A DNA stretch of 63,053 nucleotides from Cafeteria roenbergensis (GCA_008330645.1 VLTN01000099.1:1-63053), one strand, 5' to 3'; shown: positions 33,515 to 46,400, counted from the stretch's first letter. Notes: a model not told the origin generated them from the sequence alone. Program-made: numbers and translations.

Positions 33515-34123
33515 TCACTCCGAGACCGGCGCCTTGCGGAGCTCCACACCAGCAGCCTGCTTCGCATCCGGGTCGGGCCCGGCGGGGTCCTCGGAGTGGG
33601 ACACCCGCCGCCGCACTGCCAGCGCAGCACGGCGCGGAACGCGTTCGTCGTCCCCGCCCACGTCGCCCTCGTGGCCAGCACTTCGCTGCCCACCCCAGAC
33701 GCGGGGCCCCTCGCCGCTTGCGCCCGCGGAGGCGGGTCCCCTGGAGCGGGCGGGGAGCGTTTCCGAGTCCTGCATGCGGCCCTGGATGCGCTTCCGGAAC
33801 TTGTGGGCCTTGAACAGTCGCTCGATGGCCTCTGCGGCCACGTACGAGTCGAGCGCGAAGGCCGTGGCGTGGCCGAAGCTGGCCTTGCCGAAGACGCGCA
33901 TGAGCTCTCGCCGGTCCCGCTTCGTGGCAGGCGGCGCTTCGAACCCGGGCTTTCCCTCCGCCTTGGCCGCCTCGTCGAACACGCGGTGCGCCAGCGCCTG
34001 GGCCACGTCGGCAAAGTGCACCATCAGCACCGGTGGCTGCCTGGTGCTGCTTCCGCGCCCGCGGCCCGCCCCTCCTGCAGCCTGCGCCGCCTCTGCCGCT
34101 GCCGCCGTCCCCTCCCCCGCCTG

Positions 34124-34157
<34 letters not shown>

Positions 34158-37100
34158 GCCACGGGGCGGTGAATCTGGATCGCGAGGCCCTGGATGGCGC
34201 GGCGCAGCCTCGCGTCGCTGTTGCGGACTGCCATGTCGAACCCGAGCGGGGGCTTCAGCTTTCGCATCAGGCTTGGCAGCTTGGCGGCCGGCATGAGGCA
34301 CGTGGCGTCCGGGTCGAACGTCATCCATGCCTTGGCCAGCACAGCAAAGTCCGCCTTCTTGAGCTTCATCGCCTCCTCCTCGGACGTGTCGCTGAACGCC
34401 TCGAGCACCACGGCGATGAAGAGGTTGAGGAAGATGAAGGTGACGATGATGGTGAAGGAGTAAAAGTACACGTAGGCGGCGCTGTTGCCGCAGCCGTCCA
34501 GGGGCAAGCAGGTCCGCGGGTCCTGGTTGTAGCCGCAGAGCTGGCGCTTTTCCGCGAAGGGGACGCTGCTGAGCGCCCTGCAACCGTCCGGCACGGCGGC
34601 CGCGTCGTACATGAGGTAGTTCCACGCCTCGCCCGTTGCCGCCCGCATGAGGGTCAGGAGGGCGAAGCCAAAGGACTGGAAGTTGGCGTGGTCGTTCAGG
34701 CTGTCGCCGTGGCGCACCTCCGCGAAGAGCTGCACGCCCATCACGGCGTAGACGAAGAAGAGGAGGAAGAGGAGGCCGCCGATGTTGCCCAGCGAGGGCA
34801 GCGTCTGGACCAGCGTGCTGAAGTAAAACTGAATCTTCTTCGCGCGAGGGACGAGGCGGAAGATTCGGCCGATCCGGAACGTGCGCACCACGGTGGCGAC
34901 CGACCCCACGCTGAGGCCGAGGGCGAACTGCAGCACGATTCCCAGATTGGACCCCACAACAATGGCGAAATCGAAGATGTTCCAAGCGGAGTCCTCCGCC
35001 CCGTGGAAGTACTTGCACCCCAGCGCGCTGATCTTCAGCACCGCCTCCAGCGTGAAAATGGCCGCAAAGACGTAGTTGATCACATCGAGCACGAGCGAGT
35101 ACGTCGTGGGCTGCCCGAAAAAGGTGGCCGCCATGGCGCCCGTGTTGAGCAGGATGCAGCCGACGATGAACCACTCGAAGCGCGGGTGCTGGGCCACGGC
35201 CAGCAGCGCCCTGCGGCAGGGGTTGCGGGGAGGCGACTCCTTCTTGAAGGGGCGGATGAGGAGGGCGTACTTGCGCGTCTTCTGCCACTCGCGCTGCTCC
35301 GGGGTGGCGAAGATGCTCTGCCCGGCCTCCACGCCCAGCTTGACCTTCATGCGGTTGAAGTTGTCCACCACCACGCCGACGAAGAGGTTGAGGACGAAGA
35401 AGTCGCCGACCACGATGAAGGCGACGAAGAAGAGCGCCCATGCCGGGCTGAAGTCCCGCTGCGGCTGCATGCCGCTGCCGCGCGAGTCGATGCCGGCGTG
35501 CAGGACGTCCATCCAGCCCTCCGTGGTGGCCATTTGGAGCAGCGTTCCCGCGGCGGACCAGATGTTGTCGAACGTGGAATCGACCACCAGCGACCAGTCG
35601 AAGCCCATTGCGACGCAGACCTGCTCGCTGGCAAGGGCGCCCCTCGCGGCCGACATGGTCTCGAGCATCGTGGCGGCGGCTGCCCCGGCTTGCGCCACGA
35701 CTGCCAGCCGCGTGGCGTTTGGCAGCCGCGGCCACTCGACCGGCGCGAACACCAGGTCTTGGATGACGCTGGGGGCCGCGTCGAAGGCGTCTCCGCCGCA
35801 CTGGCCGAAGCCGCCCTTGAAGTAGCTCACGCCGATGATGCCGAAGATGAGGACGACGAGCAGGCAGACGACGAGCACGTTGCCGATGGCCGGCAGGGAC
35901 GAAATGAGGGCGTTCACCACCAGGCGCATGCCCTTGTTCCGCGAAACGAGGCGCAGGGGCCTGAGCGCCCGCAGCGTCCTCAGCGCCCGGAGGGACTTGA
36001 GGGCGGGGACGTCGGCCGCAGCGATGGACAGCAGCGAGATGACGACGATGGCGAAGTCCAGCGCGTTCCACGGGTCGCGGATGTACGCGTTCCTGTGCAG
36101 CGCGAATCCAAAGGCAAGGACCTTGAGGACCATCTCGAGGGTGAAGAGGGCGGCGAAGACGATGTCCATGACGCCAAGCCAAGCGGACAGCGCGCTGTCG
36201 GGGTCGGCAAAGGGAGAGTCCAAGGCGAGCGCGACGGAGGAGAGCACGATGAGGCAGAGGATGCCGCTCTCGAACCTGCTCGACTGCACGAGCTTGCCCA
36301 GCCACTTCCTCAGCGGGTTCGACGCGGGGAGCACAAAGAGCGCGTTGCCGAAGAGCTGCTTCTTCTCGCGCAGGTGCCGCACCATTGACGGGTCGCTGCC
36401 CCCCCCCACTGACGACGAGCGGGCCAGCATCGCAGACGTGGCCAGCCTGTTTGGGGTGCCTCCGACGGACGCCCGCCTCGGGCGCTCCGAGCCGTCGTCG
36501 GGCGAGGCGCCTGCCGTCTTGGCGCGGCTCAGGCGCGGTGGCCGCGACGCCTCCCCGCCGTGCCCTTCCAGCTCCATGGCGGAGCCGAAGCGCACCCGCC
36601 CGGACTGGTGCACGCTCGCGCCCGCCCCGTGTCGCGCAGGGCGGTCGTCATCGGTCGCTTCCCTCCCGGCGCGGCGCGGCTGGCTTTGCGGGCGCCCGGC
36701 CGCGGGCGCAGCAGCACCGTGCTCGCCGGCACGCGCGCCCGCGTCGGCGGTGGCTCCTGCGCGGCCCAAACGCTGCAGCTCGCCGCTGCTCGCGGTGGCC
36801 TTGGCGCTAAGAGAAGCTGCAGCCTCGGCGCGGGAGGAGGAGGGACCTCGCCGCGCCGCCGGCGAACCGCCGTCGCCGCTGCGCGGAGCGGGGCGACGCG
36901 CGCTGGGCGTGCTGAGGAGCTTATCTTCGCCGGAGGCGTCAGCTTGCACCGCGGCTTGCTGGCCCGCCCCAGGCAGCGCTGGCAGGCCGTCGCCGTCCTC
37001 GGCCGGAGACGCAGGGCGGCCGTGAGGCTCTCGAGCCCCCGACTCGCGCGCGAGGCGAGGGGGGCCGATCGATCGGATAGGGGGGTCCAGCTCGCGAAGA

Positions 37101-40100
37101 GCGTCCGCCACGTCAGCGTCGGTGCCGCTGTCGTCGTCGCCTTGGGCGTGCTGCCCCGGCGCTCGCCTTTGAGGGGGCGGACTCGGGCGCGGCGCCGATC
37201 TTGCGGGCTGGGCGGCGGTCTGCCGTGACTGGCCGAGCTCGGAGATGGAGGCACTGCCAAGGTGGTCTCGCCTGGGCTGGTGGGGAGGTTTGACGGGCGG
37301 GAGAACGGGCGCAGGGCTCGGCTGCGCTGAGCGGCCTGCCGGGCTGCGGCCCGCCCGGCTCCTCGCCGGCCCCCGCCCTCCCGGGCTGCAGGGACTGGCG
37401 GCCGACGAGGAGGCAGCGACCGGAGGCGGGGGGGGCGCGTGGCGACGCCCGACGGGGCCGGACGGATCAGGAACCGCCACTGCACGGGCCGGCGCTCCTG
37501 CCCTGCTGAGCTGGCCGGCGTCGTCCCCGGCACCAGCAAGCGTGGGTGGGCCGGGAGAGGCAGCAGGAGCAGCAGCTGCGGGCGGCGAGCGGGCAGGGGG
37601 GCTGCCGGCTGGCCTGGGGGGCGCGTCGTCTCCATGATGGGCGTTGTGCTGTCTCGATGGTGACGCAGGCGGCTCGCTGCCGTGACTGGCCGACGGAGCA
37701 GCGAGTGTAAGGGGTGGCCGATGGCTCACATCGGCCGGAGCTGCCTGCGCGGCACCAGGAAAGCCGCCATCTGCCGGCAACGGGCGCGACTTGCTGCTGC
37801 TCAGGGCACCGCGAAGGCGGAGCATCGCCTTGCCGAAACCCGCCTGGCTGACCGCCGAGCCCAGCTGCTCAGAGAACTCGCTTGCCGACCGATTGGGGCT
37901 AGCGGAGGCGACGAGCTCCTCCATGCCCTCGAAGTTGCCCAGCACGATGGCAAGGAAGAGGTTCAGCAAAACAAAGTTTCCCACCACGACCAGGGCAACA
38001 AAGTAGATGGTTGCCGGCCAGCCTACGGCTCGCCAGCAGTCGTACATGATGGCGTTCCAGTTTTCTTCCGACAGGACTTGAAACACGGCCAGGAAGGCCC
38101 AAAAGATGTTGTCAAAGTGGGCGCGGGGCCGTTCGAACGGCGCAGGGCAGCTGCCAGACCCCTGAAACTCCTCGGAGGGCAGCCCAGTGCCCGGGTCGAA
38201 GCAGAGCTGGTTGGCAAAGAACTGCATGCCAATGAGGCTGAAGATGAAGAGGAACAGCAGCAGCAGCACCGCAAAGTAGGCCACGTCCTTGAGCGTGCGG
38301 AGCATGGTGTCGATGAGGACGCGGAGGCTGCGCCACTGCTTGGCCAGCGCAAACAGCCGGAAAAGGCGCAGCGTCCGCAGCGCGGAGATGCCCCCCCCTG
38401 CCGATGCCACGTCTTCTGTGGTTGCGGTGAGGAAAGGGGGGGGCGCCAGAACAAGCTCGACCAGCGATGCAATGACGATGATCGCGTCGAACACGTTGAA
38501 CGGCGCCTTGATGAAGCGCCAAGGACCCAAGCCCGCGACCTTGACGCACATCTCCGCAGTGAAAATCAGCGTCAAGACGAAGCCTGCAAGCTCTAGCGCG
38601 CCAGACACGTCCGGGTCCATCGGGTAGTGATCCGCCGCCAGGATGCACGTGTTCACCACGATGGCGAGAAGGACAAAGGCGCTTGTGACCGGCGACGTGG
38701 CAACGCGGAACAAGCACCGCTGGCAGGAGGACATGGACTGCTCCGGCAGCGGACTCGGCGCTGGCAAAGCGAGCCCGCCAGACGAGGCACCTGGCAGCGA
38801 CCCGTCGTGAGGCAGCTCGGGCGAAGGAGCACCGCCTTCTCCTCCCGGGCCGTGCATCGGTGGCGCCTGTTTTGCGGCGCTGGATGGCGGGCCGCGGCGG
38901 GCGGCGCTAAATTCAGCGGGCCGGCCGCTTCTGCTGCGCAGCGCCTCCTCGCCTGGAAGCACGGATGTAGCCTGGATCGCGCTGCCGGGCAGATTCGCCG
39001 ATCCGCTCGTCAGGCCGGGCGGGCTTGCCAGGCCTGGTGACGACGGAGCAGGCCCTGGCTGCTGGCGCGAGCTGCTGGGGCGCCCCCGACCCTCCTCGGC
39101 TGGGCTGCCCTGGGGCTGGGGCATCGGGGCCACTTGCCGCGAGCCGCGGAACAGGTGCAGGCGACGCGGTGCCGACTGGGCAGGCGCCATGGCCCTGGGC
39201 GCATCCGGGGGCGATCCGAGGGAAGCCACTGCTGCTGCACTGGCGGGCGCTGGCGGCTTGCTGAAGTCACTCATTCGCACGCTCTGCCTGGGCTCACGTG
39301 GTGCGGCCACCGAATGCGACTGCCCGTCGTGAGGCACGCCCCTTGTGGGGGAGCGTCGCCAGCTGCGGGCTGGGTTCGGCCGCAAGCCTGCTGCGTGGCG
39401 TGCCGCTTGCTCCCGGCGCCGCTTGTCCTGCTCCTTCTTGGCCTTGGCCTCAAGCTCCAGCTTTTGCGACTCGTTAAATTGCTCCGAAATCACGGCCAGG
39501 AGCAGGTTGAGGAGGAAGAAGGAGCCGAAGAGGATCAGCACGACGAAGTACACGCCCGCGGCGACGCCATTGTACGAGTCCATCACCATGTACATGATGT
39601 CCGTCCAGCCCTCCATGGTGATGCTCTGGAAGATGGCGGACACGCCAAGAAAAATGTGGTCAAACGTGGTGAGGCCCCAGTTCAGGGAACCGTCAAAGTT
39701 ACCAGCCTCGGTCAGGGCCGTGTTGGCGAAGCGGGCGTTTTGGACCGAGTCGTAGTTGCTGCCGCAGAACCGGCCAGCCCCGCAGGCATGCTCCCCGAGC
39801 CCCCCGATGGTGCACATGCGCTCGTCTGCCGCGTCGATGGGCCAAAAGCAAGGCTGTGCCTGGAACCAAGGCGAGTCTTCGCGCACAGCCCACTGCGGCG
39901 AGTCAACAGGCTGGCCGGGAAGGCAACTGACAAGGCCCGTCGAGTTGAGCTCGGCCGCAACGTGCATGCCCAGCGCCGCGTCCCATCGAACGGATGCCTC
40001 GAGGAATTGCCCCTCCGCCCCGGGCGCCCCGGCCGCAAGCCGCGACTCGGCGAGCTCGACGGCGTCAATTCCTGACGTGTTGGTCATGAGAAGCTCCAAG

Positions 40101-41723
40101 CATTGCAGCGTGGGGACCTTGCATGCTTGCGGGAAGCCTCCGGGCTCGGCCACCGCCCTCACGGGCCCCTCCGTGAGCCTGCAGCGCGCGTGCAAGAGGC
40201 CGGACCAAAGCTGGATGCCGAGAATTCCGAAGATTGCAAATGCAAAGAGCAGCAGAAGCAGCACCTCCAGAAGTGCCGGGACGGAGCGCAGCAGCGACAG
40301 CACAAGCAGGCGCATGCCTGGCACAATGACAAGCGCGCGGAGTGGCCGGAGCACTCGAATGGCGCGGATTGCCGACACGTTGGGCACGCCCGGGATGATT
40401 CCCACGAGTCTGCGGCCACAGGGGCTCAAGAGTTGGCACGGAGTCGGGCAGGCAGGCGAAGATGGTTGTGACGGGATGCAAAGCGAAGACCACCCTCCCG
40501 CATCTGGGAGAACGGCACCCGGCAAGCGAAGCAGGGCCGAGGCCGGACTTCCGCCCGTTTGGCTGCGTCGTTGGGCTCACCCGGAAACGACGACGAGGCA
40601 GTCAAGCACGTTCCAGGCGTCGCGCAGGTACGCTCCCTTGCCCAGGACCAAGCCCATTGCGACAATCTTGAGAAGCATCTCGACCGTGAACAGGAGCGTG
40701 AACACAAGTTCAGACTCGCTGATAGCGCGGTTGAACGGGTCGGCCACGTCCAGCTGGCCTGAAGGCGTGACGACGGCGTAGTTGGCCATAGCCAGCACGA
40801 CGCTGTTGGCAATGATGAGCATTCTGCAAGGAAATCGGGGCAAGAGGAGCCGCTGGGGCGACGTGTGCTGGCCGATTCCGGTCAGCAAAGCAGGCCGACG
40901 CAATGGTCACGTGCGCGTCTCCGAGTGCTAAGCCGCGCGCCTGGTCGCTCACAGAGTGACGAACTCGAAGGCCGGATGCGCGACCAGCCAAATAACGCCC
41001 CATCGCAAACTGCTGTCAGCGTCGAGGCAGAACAGCGAGTTTTTCGAGTACTGCGGGGAAGCGCTCGCGCACACGGAAGCGATGAGCCGGGTGCTGAAGC
41101 CGGCACAAGCCACGCCGAGAGCAGAATGACGCTGGGCGCACGGCAGAGACGCAGCGCGGCGCGCTCGACACGGCCATTGCGGCGCGAAGGCAGACAGACG
41201 GGCCGGGGACGGACCGTGCAAGGCTTCGGGGTCCCCCCTTGGCCGAAGCAGTGGTGGCGGACCAGTGGCTTGGGAAGCGTGCGGCCTGGGCAGTTCGCGC
41301 GGCTGAGCAGAACGCCGCAGAGACTCGCCTCGCCGCAGGCGTGGCGCCAAGCCGCTCGCGGCCCCTTCGCCAGTTGCCGTCATTGCTTGGAAAGGGCTCG
41401 ACAGCCTGGAGCCCTGGGGCGAAGGCGGGCAGGCCACCACCTCGACGTGAGCGCAGCCCGAGGGCTTGGGCCGCCCGGCAAACAAGGAAACGCTCAAACG
41501 TTGAGCGAGACCTCGACGCATGCCGAAGCGAGCGCAAGGCCGCAGTGGCCCAGGCTCTCCGGGGACTCACGCCGAGCTCTTTGCCGTGCACAAAAAAGGT
41601 GTGATGCTCCGCCTCGGCCTGCTTCCGGAGCTCCTCCTGCAAGGCTGTCACCTGAACCACGTCGCCCAGAGCGGAAGAGCGGCGTGGCCTTGGAGCTCCT
41701 GCCCCGGCCTGCGCCTCCGCCAT
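33515..41723 (-). CDS. Voltage-gated Ca2+ channel alpha-1 subunit, four domains, 4 exons
   Basis: Model: exons 41723-41571, 41050-40953, 40823-40581 and 40409-33515, giving 2462 residues in phase. Short exons carry the N-terminus (MAEAQAGAGAP), the SLFCLDADSSLRW motif before helix IS1, and IS1-IS3. Four S4 helices are visible (AIRAIRVLRPLR; LRTLRLFRLF; LRALRTLRALRPLR; VRTFRIGRIFRLV). Pore loops read TMEGW, SEENW, TTEGW and TGEAW, an EEEE ring typical of Ca2+-selective channels. Linkers I-II and II-III are long and disordered. After IVS6 (FIFLNLFIAVVLEAF) an EF-hand-like segment, an Asp/Glu run and a Lys/Arg-rich pre-IQ-like region (AHKFRKRIQGR) follow. A plasma or ciliary membrane channel in a flagellate. 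Small unrecognised introns inside the disordered linkers cannot be excluded. Confidence 0.9.
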
Positions 41724-42520
41724 CTCGCGCGCGGCTGCTGAGACAAGCCGCCGGGGCGCTGTTCCAGCGGCCGGCGGGGCCGCGGCGTCCCGCCGGGGCG
41801 CCGAAACGCGAGCGGGAGTGCGGACTCCGGCGGAAGGGGTTGCCGGAGCGCGCGGGCAGAGGCGCAGGCCTGGCCGGCGCAGGGCTCCCGGTTGGAATGC
41901 TCGCCCCCGGGCCGAAGGCAGCGGAATCCAAGCGCGGCAGCGAGCTTGCCTGGCTTGATTTTGATTCCTGACGCCTGGAGGCGGGGCCAGAAGCGGCAAC
42001 AGGGGCTGCAGTGCGGGGTCGCGCCCGTGGTCGCACTCAGCGCATCGATCGAGCTCCCGGCGGAACGCAAAAGGCCTCAGGACCCGTCGGCCTCGGTTTG
42101 GCGAGGCTGTCACGCGTGCCAACTAGACCGAGGCTGTTGCAAGAGGCGGAGGGAGCAGGGGGGAGGAGGAGCGTCGGCGCTCGCCAAGTGGCTTGGTGCC
42201 TGCAGAGCCTGGCAGCGCTGAACATGTGAACGCGCGAGCCATCAGCTGCTGCCATTGGCAACGCAAGGTCCAGCACGGGAGACGGAACCGCGGGTGCACA
42301 AGCCCAAGCCGCGGCGCGGGACTGCGTGAGGCCCATGGCGGCCGCAAGGCACGACGGGAACGGCAAATTTGTGTGTCCACGAGGGCTCACCAAGTCAAAC
42401 AAGTCAACTACACAACATCCAGGCGCGCGAAGCTAGGGCGTGGCCAAGACGTCACGGCCTGCCCGAAGATGGACGCGCGGCCGCAAGAATGCCGCACGAA
42501 AGCGAGTTGTTGTCGCTCTT
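41724..42520. other. Intergenic upstream of the Ca2+ channel
   Basis: About 800 bp holding the presumed channel promoter and the 3' flank of the hydrolase gene. No repeat, RNA or further exon recognised; additional 5' non-coding exons are possible. Confidence 0.4.
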
Positions 42521-43786
42521 TCAAACGCGTGCCCGGACAAGCCGCGAGCGGGAAGCCGGAGGTGATGCAGTACTTGGCTCTGTTCGGCTCTTCGCCAGCC
42601 CGGACGACTCACTTCGGGAAGCCCCAAACGTTTCCACGAAGCGTCGAAGTGCAGGCGTGAAAATAGCCTCAGCTGGGGATCCAGGACAGCCGATGCGCGT
42701 CATTTCAGTGAAGTGGTTGGCTCCCGCAATGGTGATCCGTTCGACCGGAACCCTGGCCTCTTCGAGCAGGGGCATGATAGCGTCCACATGCTTCTCAAGC
42801 CCAAGGTCAAAGCCAGGGTCTGCTGTGGCCAGCAGGAGTGGTGGCCGGGGGCACTGCTTCGCGTCGATGGCAGCCCGCAGCAGCGAGTCCGGAAAAGCGG
42901 ACGACCACCGCGCGGGGTCCGCGCCAAACGCTGGGCGCATGTACAGGCGGTGGGCCAACGTGCCGCTCATCATTGCGCTGACTGCTGGAGGGGACATCGC
43001 CACAACGCCTCGGACCGTAATTGCCGGCTTGGTGGAAGCAGTCTGCCCGATGACCGTGAAGCGCTCGTCTCCAGGAACAGCAGCAACTGCATCTCGCTCG
43101 ATAGGCGCACGCAACGGCGCGGGAGCGGAATGCCCAGTGGAAACCATCGGAAGTGACGCAAGCCCGATGCCAGCGGAGCCGAGCAGCGGCACGTCAAAGG
43201 AAGTCATGAGCGCCATGTGAGCGCCGGCAGAGTGGCCACACACGAAGACGTTTTGTGAATTGTACAGGCCCTCGAACCGCCCACCAATTTGGGCAGCTTG
43301 GCCCAGAAACTGGAGCGCGGACACCACGTCATCGCGGTGTGCGGGCCACTGGACGTACGGCTCCTCCAGGAGGTCCCACACCCACCACACGGCCATTGCA
43401 GCCACGAAGAGCCCTGCCGCAGCGCAAAGAGCAACGGCCCAGCCGGGTGCTAGCCCCGACACGTCGGCCACAAATCCCAGAGACCCCAGGACGACGCTCC
43501 AAGCTGCGGCAATGAAAGCCCGCGTCGAGCGCTCAAGCGAGCTGATGCGGTACGACATGACGGCTGTTGTCATCCCGAGGCGCGCCCACGCTCGGCCCAC
43601 ATGGGAGTGATCGTCCTTTGAGTACCGTTTCCACCCGCCGCCATGCACGAAGAGCACCAGCGGGGCGCCCGGCAGCGGGCTTTCGGGGACGAACAGGTCC
43701 AGCAGCTGCCTGGAGTTTGCGGAAGCAAGGTACGGCACGTTCAAGATGTCCCGCGAGGCCGCCACCCCCGAGACAAGCTCGGGCAT
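42521..43786 (-). CDS. Alpha/beta hydrolase, BD-FAE / isoprenylcysteine methylesterase-like, membrane-anchored
   Basis: A 421-residue serine hydrolase if started at 43786. HGGGW (residues 48-52) supplies the oxyanion hole and GHSAGAH (Ser186) the nucleophile. An Asp in ATADPGFDLGLEKHVD and the His in GANHFTEM complete the triad. Between HGGGW and GHSAG lie two hydrophobic segments (about 90-105 and 114-138), so it is probably membrane-bound, as known for plant isoprenylcysteine methylesterases, which have the same motif order. The substrate is not readable. The frame continues upstream to about 44068, but that part overlaps the 280-bp repeat at 43942 and lacks domain character, hence the later start. 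Confidence 0.75.
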   Translation of the reverse strand: MPELVSGVAASRDILNVPYLASANSRQLLDLFVPESPLPGAPLVLFVHGGGWKRYSKDDHSHVGRAWARLGMTTAVMSYRISSLERSTRAFIAAAWSVVLGSLGFVADVSGLAPGWAVALCAAAGLFVAAMAVWWVWDLLEEPYVQWPAHRDDVVSALQFLGQAAQIGGRFEGLYNSQNVFVCGHSAGAHMALMTSFDVPLLGSAGIGLASLPMVSTGHSAPAPLRAPIERDAVAAVPGDERFTVIGQTASTKPAITVRGVVAMSPPAVSAMMSGTLAHRLYMRPAFGADPARWSSAFPDSLLRAAIDAKQCPRPPLLLATADPGFDLGLEKHVDAIMPLLEEARVPVERITIAGANHFTEMTRIGCPGSPAEAIFTPALRRFVETFGASRSESSGLAKSRTEPSTASPPASRSRLVRARV

Positions 43787-43941
43787 CAGCCGCCTCAATC
43801 TCTGCGAGGACGGACGAAGCTGAACGCGGCCTTGCGTTTGGAGGTGCGCCAGCCTGCTTGTCGCCGAAGCAGAGCCTTCCTCAAGCGAGAGGCTCGAATT
43901 GCAGTGACCAGAGGCAAACCTGGTTGTGACGACAACCTTGA

Positions 43942-44223
43942 GCTGCTGTCCCTTCGAGTTGGGCGGCCGCCGCCCTCTGACACCGAAACAACCCCGAACC
44001 CACTCTGCCTCACGGCAAGCGCGAGCCAACTGGCCCGCTCGCAAACTCGCCCTCTGGGGCGGGCACACCGGTTCGAGCCCACGTGGGGCTCACCGGCCGT
44101 ACCCCGCACCCGCCGCACGCACGTGCCCCGAGTGGTGTGTGTGTGCTCGATTTGATCGTTTGACCCTCCCTCCCGTCCCTCGGGCGAACCCGTGTGGTCC
44201 CCGCCGCGCCGAATTTTAGCCAT
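43942..44223. repeat. 280-bp dispersed repeat, copy A (possible SINE)
   Basis: Closely matches 46401-46680 over its whole length, with many substitutions but few indels. It contains GGTTCGAGCCC (44070-44080), identical to an RNA polymerase III B-box core. No clear A box was found, so tRNA-derived SINE is only a suggestion. The retrotransposon 3' tail follows 60 bp downstream. Confidence 0.6.
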
Positions 44224-44285
44224 GGAGGACAACACCAGTCCTTCACCCGCACGCGGCCTCTCAAGGTCCACACAGGTCAGCAGAG

Positions 44286-45390
44286 TGAACATCGTTGGGG
44301 GGGGTCAAGAACTCGCGTCACCATACCACTCACTCGATCCACAGACTCATCAAAAACCAATCCAGCAACTCCATCACCGATGAATCACAAACCCCGCCAA
44401 ACCCGCAATCCCAAGACCCAAATCCCAGATCCCTGCCATCACACTGCCTCGAGTCGCCACTCAGCCGCCCCTGCTCACCGCATACGCTCCACCTGCTGTC
44501 GCAGGTACTGCGTCTGCCCGATCAGCTGGGTCGCCAGTCCCTGGGCGATGACCTCGTTCAGCCTCGACAGCCAGCGGAAGGCCCAGCGCGCACGCTCCCT
44601 CGGCCGGTCGCCGAAGGCCGTGTCCGCCACCTTCTTGAGGAAGGCGAAGGCCGCCGGTCCCATGCGTCCCGTGGTCGTGATGACGAAGGGCACAATGGAG
44701 CTCATGTTGTCCTTTGTAGCTGAGCTCTTCTTGTACTCCCTCATCTTGTCATTCTCACGGCGCTCGAGAAAGGCGTCCATGCTCTGCAGGCCCTGCGTCA
44801 CGTAGGACTTGCTCACCGCCGAGGTGATCTGCACGTCGACGAGACAGGTGGTCTCGAAGTCGACGTGCACCCGCAGGTCCGGTCGCTTGCGCGCGGCCTC
44901 GCTGGACCCCGGCTGGGATCCGAAGCGCGCCTGCCCGTCCTGCCAGCTGGAGGGCTCCACCACCGACTGTAGCCCCGCCGAGCGCACCGCCGCGTGCAGG
45001 ACGTCACGGACGTCGTTGTGCGCCCGGATGGTGGAGCCCTTGCCGCAGCGGCAGCGCGCCAGGTGATGTGCCACGCCCGAGATCCCGCCGATGTGGACGG
45101 TGCCTCTCGCGGTGGTGTCTCGCTGCATGCACGCACAGTTGATCGACACGCCGTCCGGCACCACGTGGTCGGCCTCGGAGGCTCCGATGCGGTAGCGGGT
45201 GACCACCGCGAACTCCTCGTCCGTGAGCCCGCGGGGCCCCATCATCGTGTTGCGGAGCCAGTAGTGCGTTACCGGCACGCACGCCTCTCGGAACGCGACC
45301 AGGTCGCTCATGACGCGCAGCATGGCCGGGTCATCGATGTTGGCGATGCGCTTCTCCGGCGTGCCCTTGGCCAGCGCCTCGGCCCTGTCC
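44286..45390 (-). mobile_element. 5'-truncated non-LTR retrotransposon, copy 1 (C-terminal endonuclease part)
   Basis: Minus-strand end of a LINE-like element. Coding sequence runs from about 45390 to the stop at 44475, followed by a 3' untranslated region ending at a C-run plus AACGATGTTCA (about 44286-44306). The protein part holds a His/Cys cluster (CACMQRD ... HHLARCRCGKG) and RPDLRVHVDFETTCLVDVQ, which matches the PD-(D/E)XK layout (PD-x13-D) of restriction-like endonuclease domains found at the C-terminus of R2/CRE-type elements. No reverse transcriptase is present, so this copy is dead. It is closely similar to copy 2 up to about 45390, where homology stops abruptly. Orientation and 3' anchoring fit target-primed insertion with 5' truncation. 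Confidence 0.65.
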
Positions 45391-46320
45391 GGCAACGCCT
45401 CCGATTCGCCCTGGTGCGTGTGATCGTAGGGAATGGTGATCACGCATCCAGCAGTGGCCAAATGAGCACCTGTTAGGTGTCCGGCGCCAGCAGGCTAGGA
45501 GTGGCAGTGCCTTGCTCGGAGTCTGCACCCACTGGGGCACTGGAACCTCGCAAGCCACCTCACAGCCTGCCGCGGGATGGGCGGGCGGGTCACCAATGCG
45601 ACTTTGCTCTCACACAACCTCAAAGCCGACCGCAACGGGCCCTGGAGTGCTGTGCGAGCGTTCGCACGGCACGGCGGGCAAAGCGGAGCGCACGCTGCGC
45701 GCGCCTTGCCGGAGAGCTGTGTGTCTTGGCCGCCGACGCAGGCGGGTAGACTTGAGCTCGAGACCCTCTGAGTCACGCCGAGGGCACCCCCAGCACGCTG
45801 TGGGGGAGCCGCGCAGTCCAAGAGAGTGTCGTGACGATGCCAGATGGCTCGTCTGTTTTGTCGGGGTAGAATATACGTCTGCGGACAAATATGAACCCAA
45901 CCGGTTACCGAACCACCACACGGGGCGCGCGCGCGAGACGGTACGGGGGGTCGCCCGGGAAGCCCACGTGGGCTAGACTACCGGGTGCGCTCGCTTCTCG
46001 GAGGGCGCAAAACGATTGACGATCGGCGAGGTGCAGCTCTGCCGTAGGAAGCAGAGCCGCATGCGCTCGCTAGGTTGAGCGGTAGCGTTTCGATGCCAAC
46101 CAAGTTGTACAGCAGCCCTAGATTTCGATCATTTCCAAAAGTGGCATGGCATTTTGCTGCCTCCCCCGGCAACGCTCCTTGGGCACCGCTGCACACCTCA
46201 CCTGCCGGGTCTGCCATGCGCTCTGGCTTCCAAGGGCCGAGGTTCGGCGGGGCCGCGCCTGCGCTGGACAGTCGAGCTCCGCGCCATGAAGCAGTGGAGC
46301 GCAGCCGTGAACGCTAGCAG
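45391..46320. other. Repeat-flanked intergenic, no gene recognised
   Basis: About 930 bp between retrotransposon copy 1 and the second repeat cluster. Open frames on both strands are short and overlap one another; none resembles a known family. No tRNA or other RNA recognised. Confidence 0.4.
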
Positions 46321-46342
46321 AGCAATGTCAGCATGTTTGTGA

Positions 46343-46366
46343 TGAACATCGTTGGGGGGGGGGTCA
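46343..46366 (-). mobile_element. Solo retrotransposon 3' tail
   Basis: GAACATCGTTGG followed by a G-run and GTC, the reverse complement of the 3' end of the LINE-like element, with no coding part attached. Likely an extremely truncated insertion. Confidence 0.45.
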
Positions 46367-46400
46367 AAAGCTCGCTGTTTGTGATGAAAGCCTTGTTTGT

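Noticed and set aside
33353-36388. 1011-codon open frame antisense to the Ca2+ channel
   Set aside because: Shadow of the channel gene; low-complexity, no family character.
44194-44805. Plus-strand frames beginning VPAAPNF / MGGVKN and similar frames at 47784-49157
   Set aside because: Antisense readings of the LINE 3' region; repeated only because the element is repeated.
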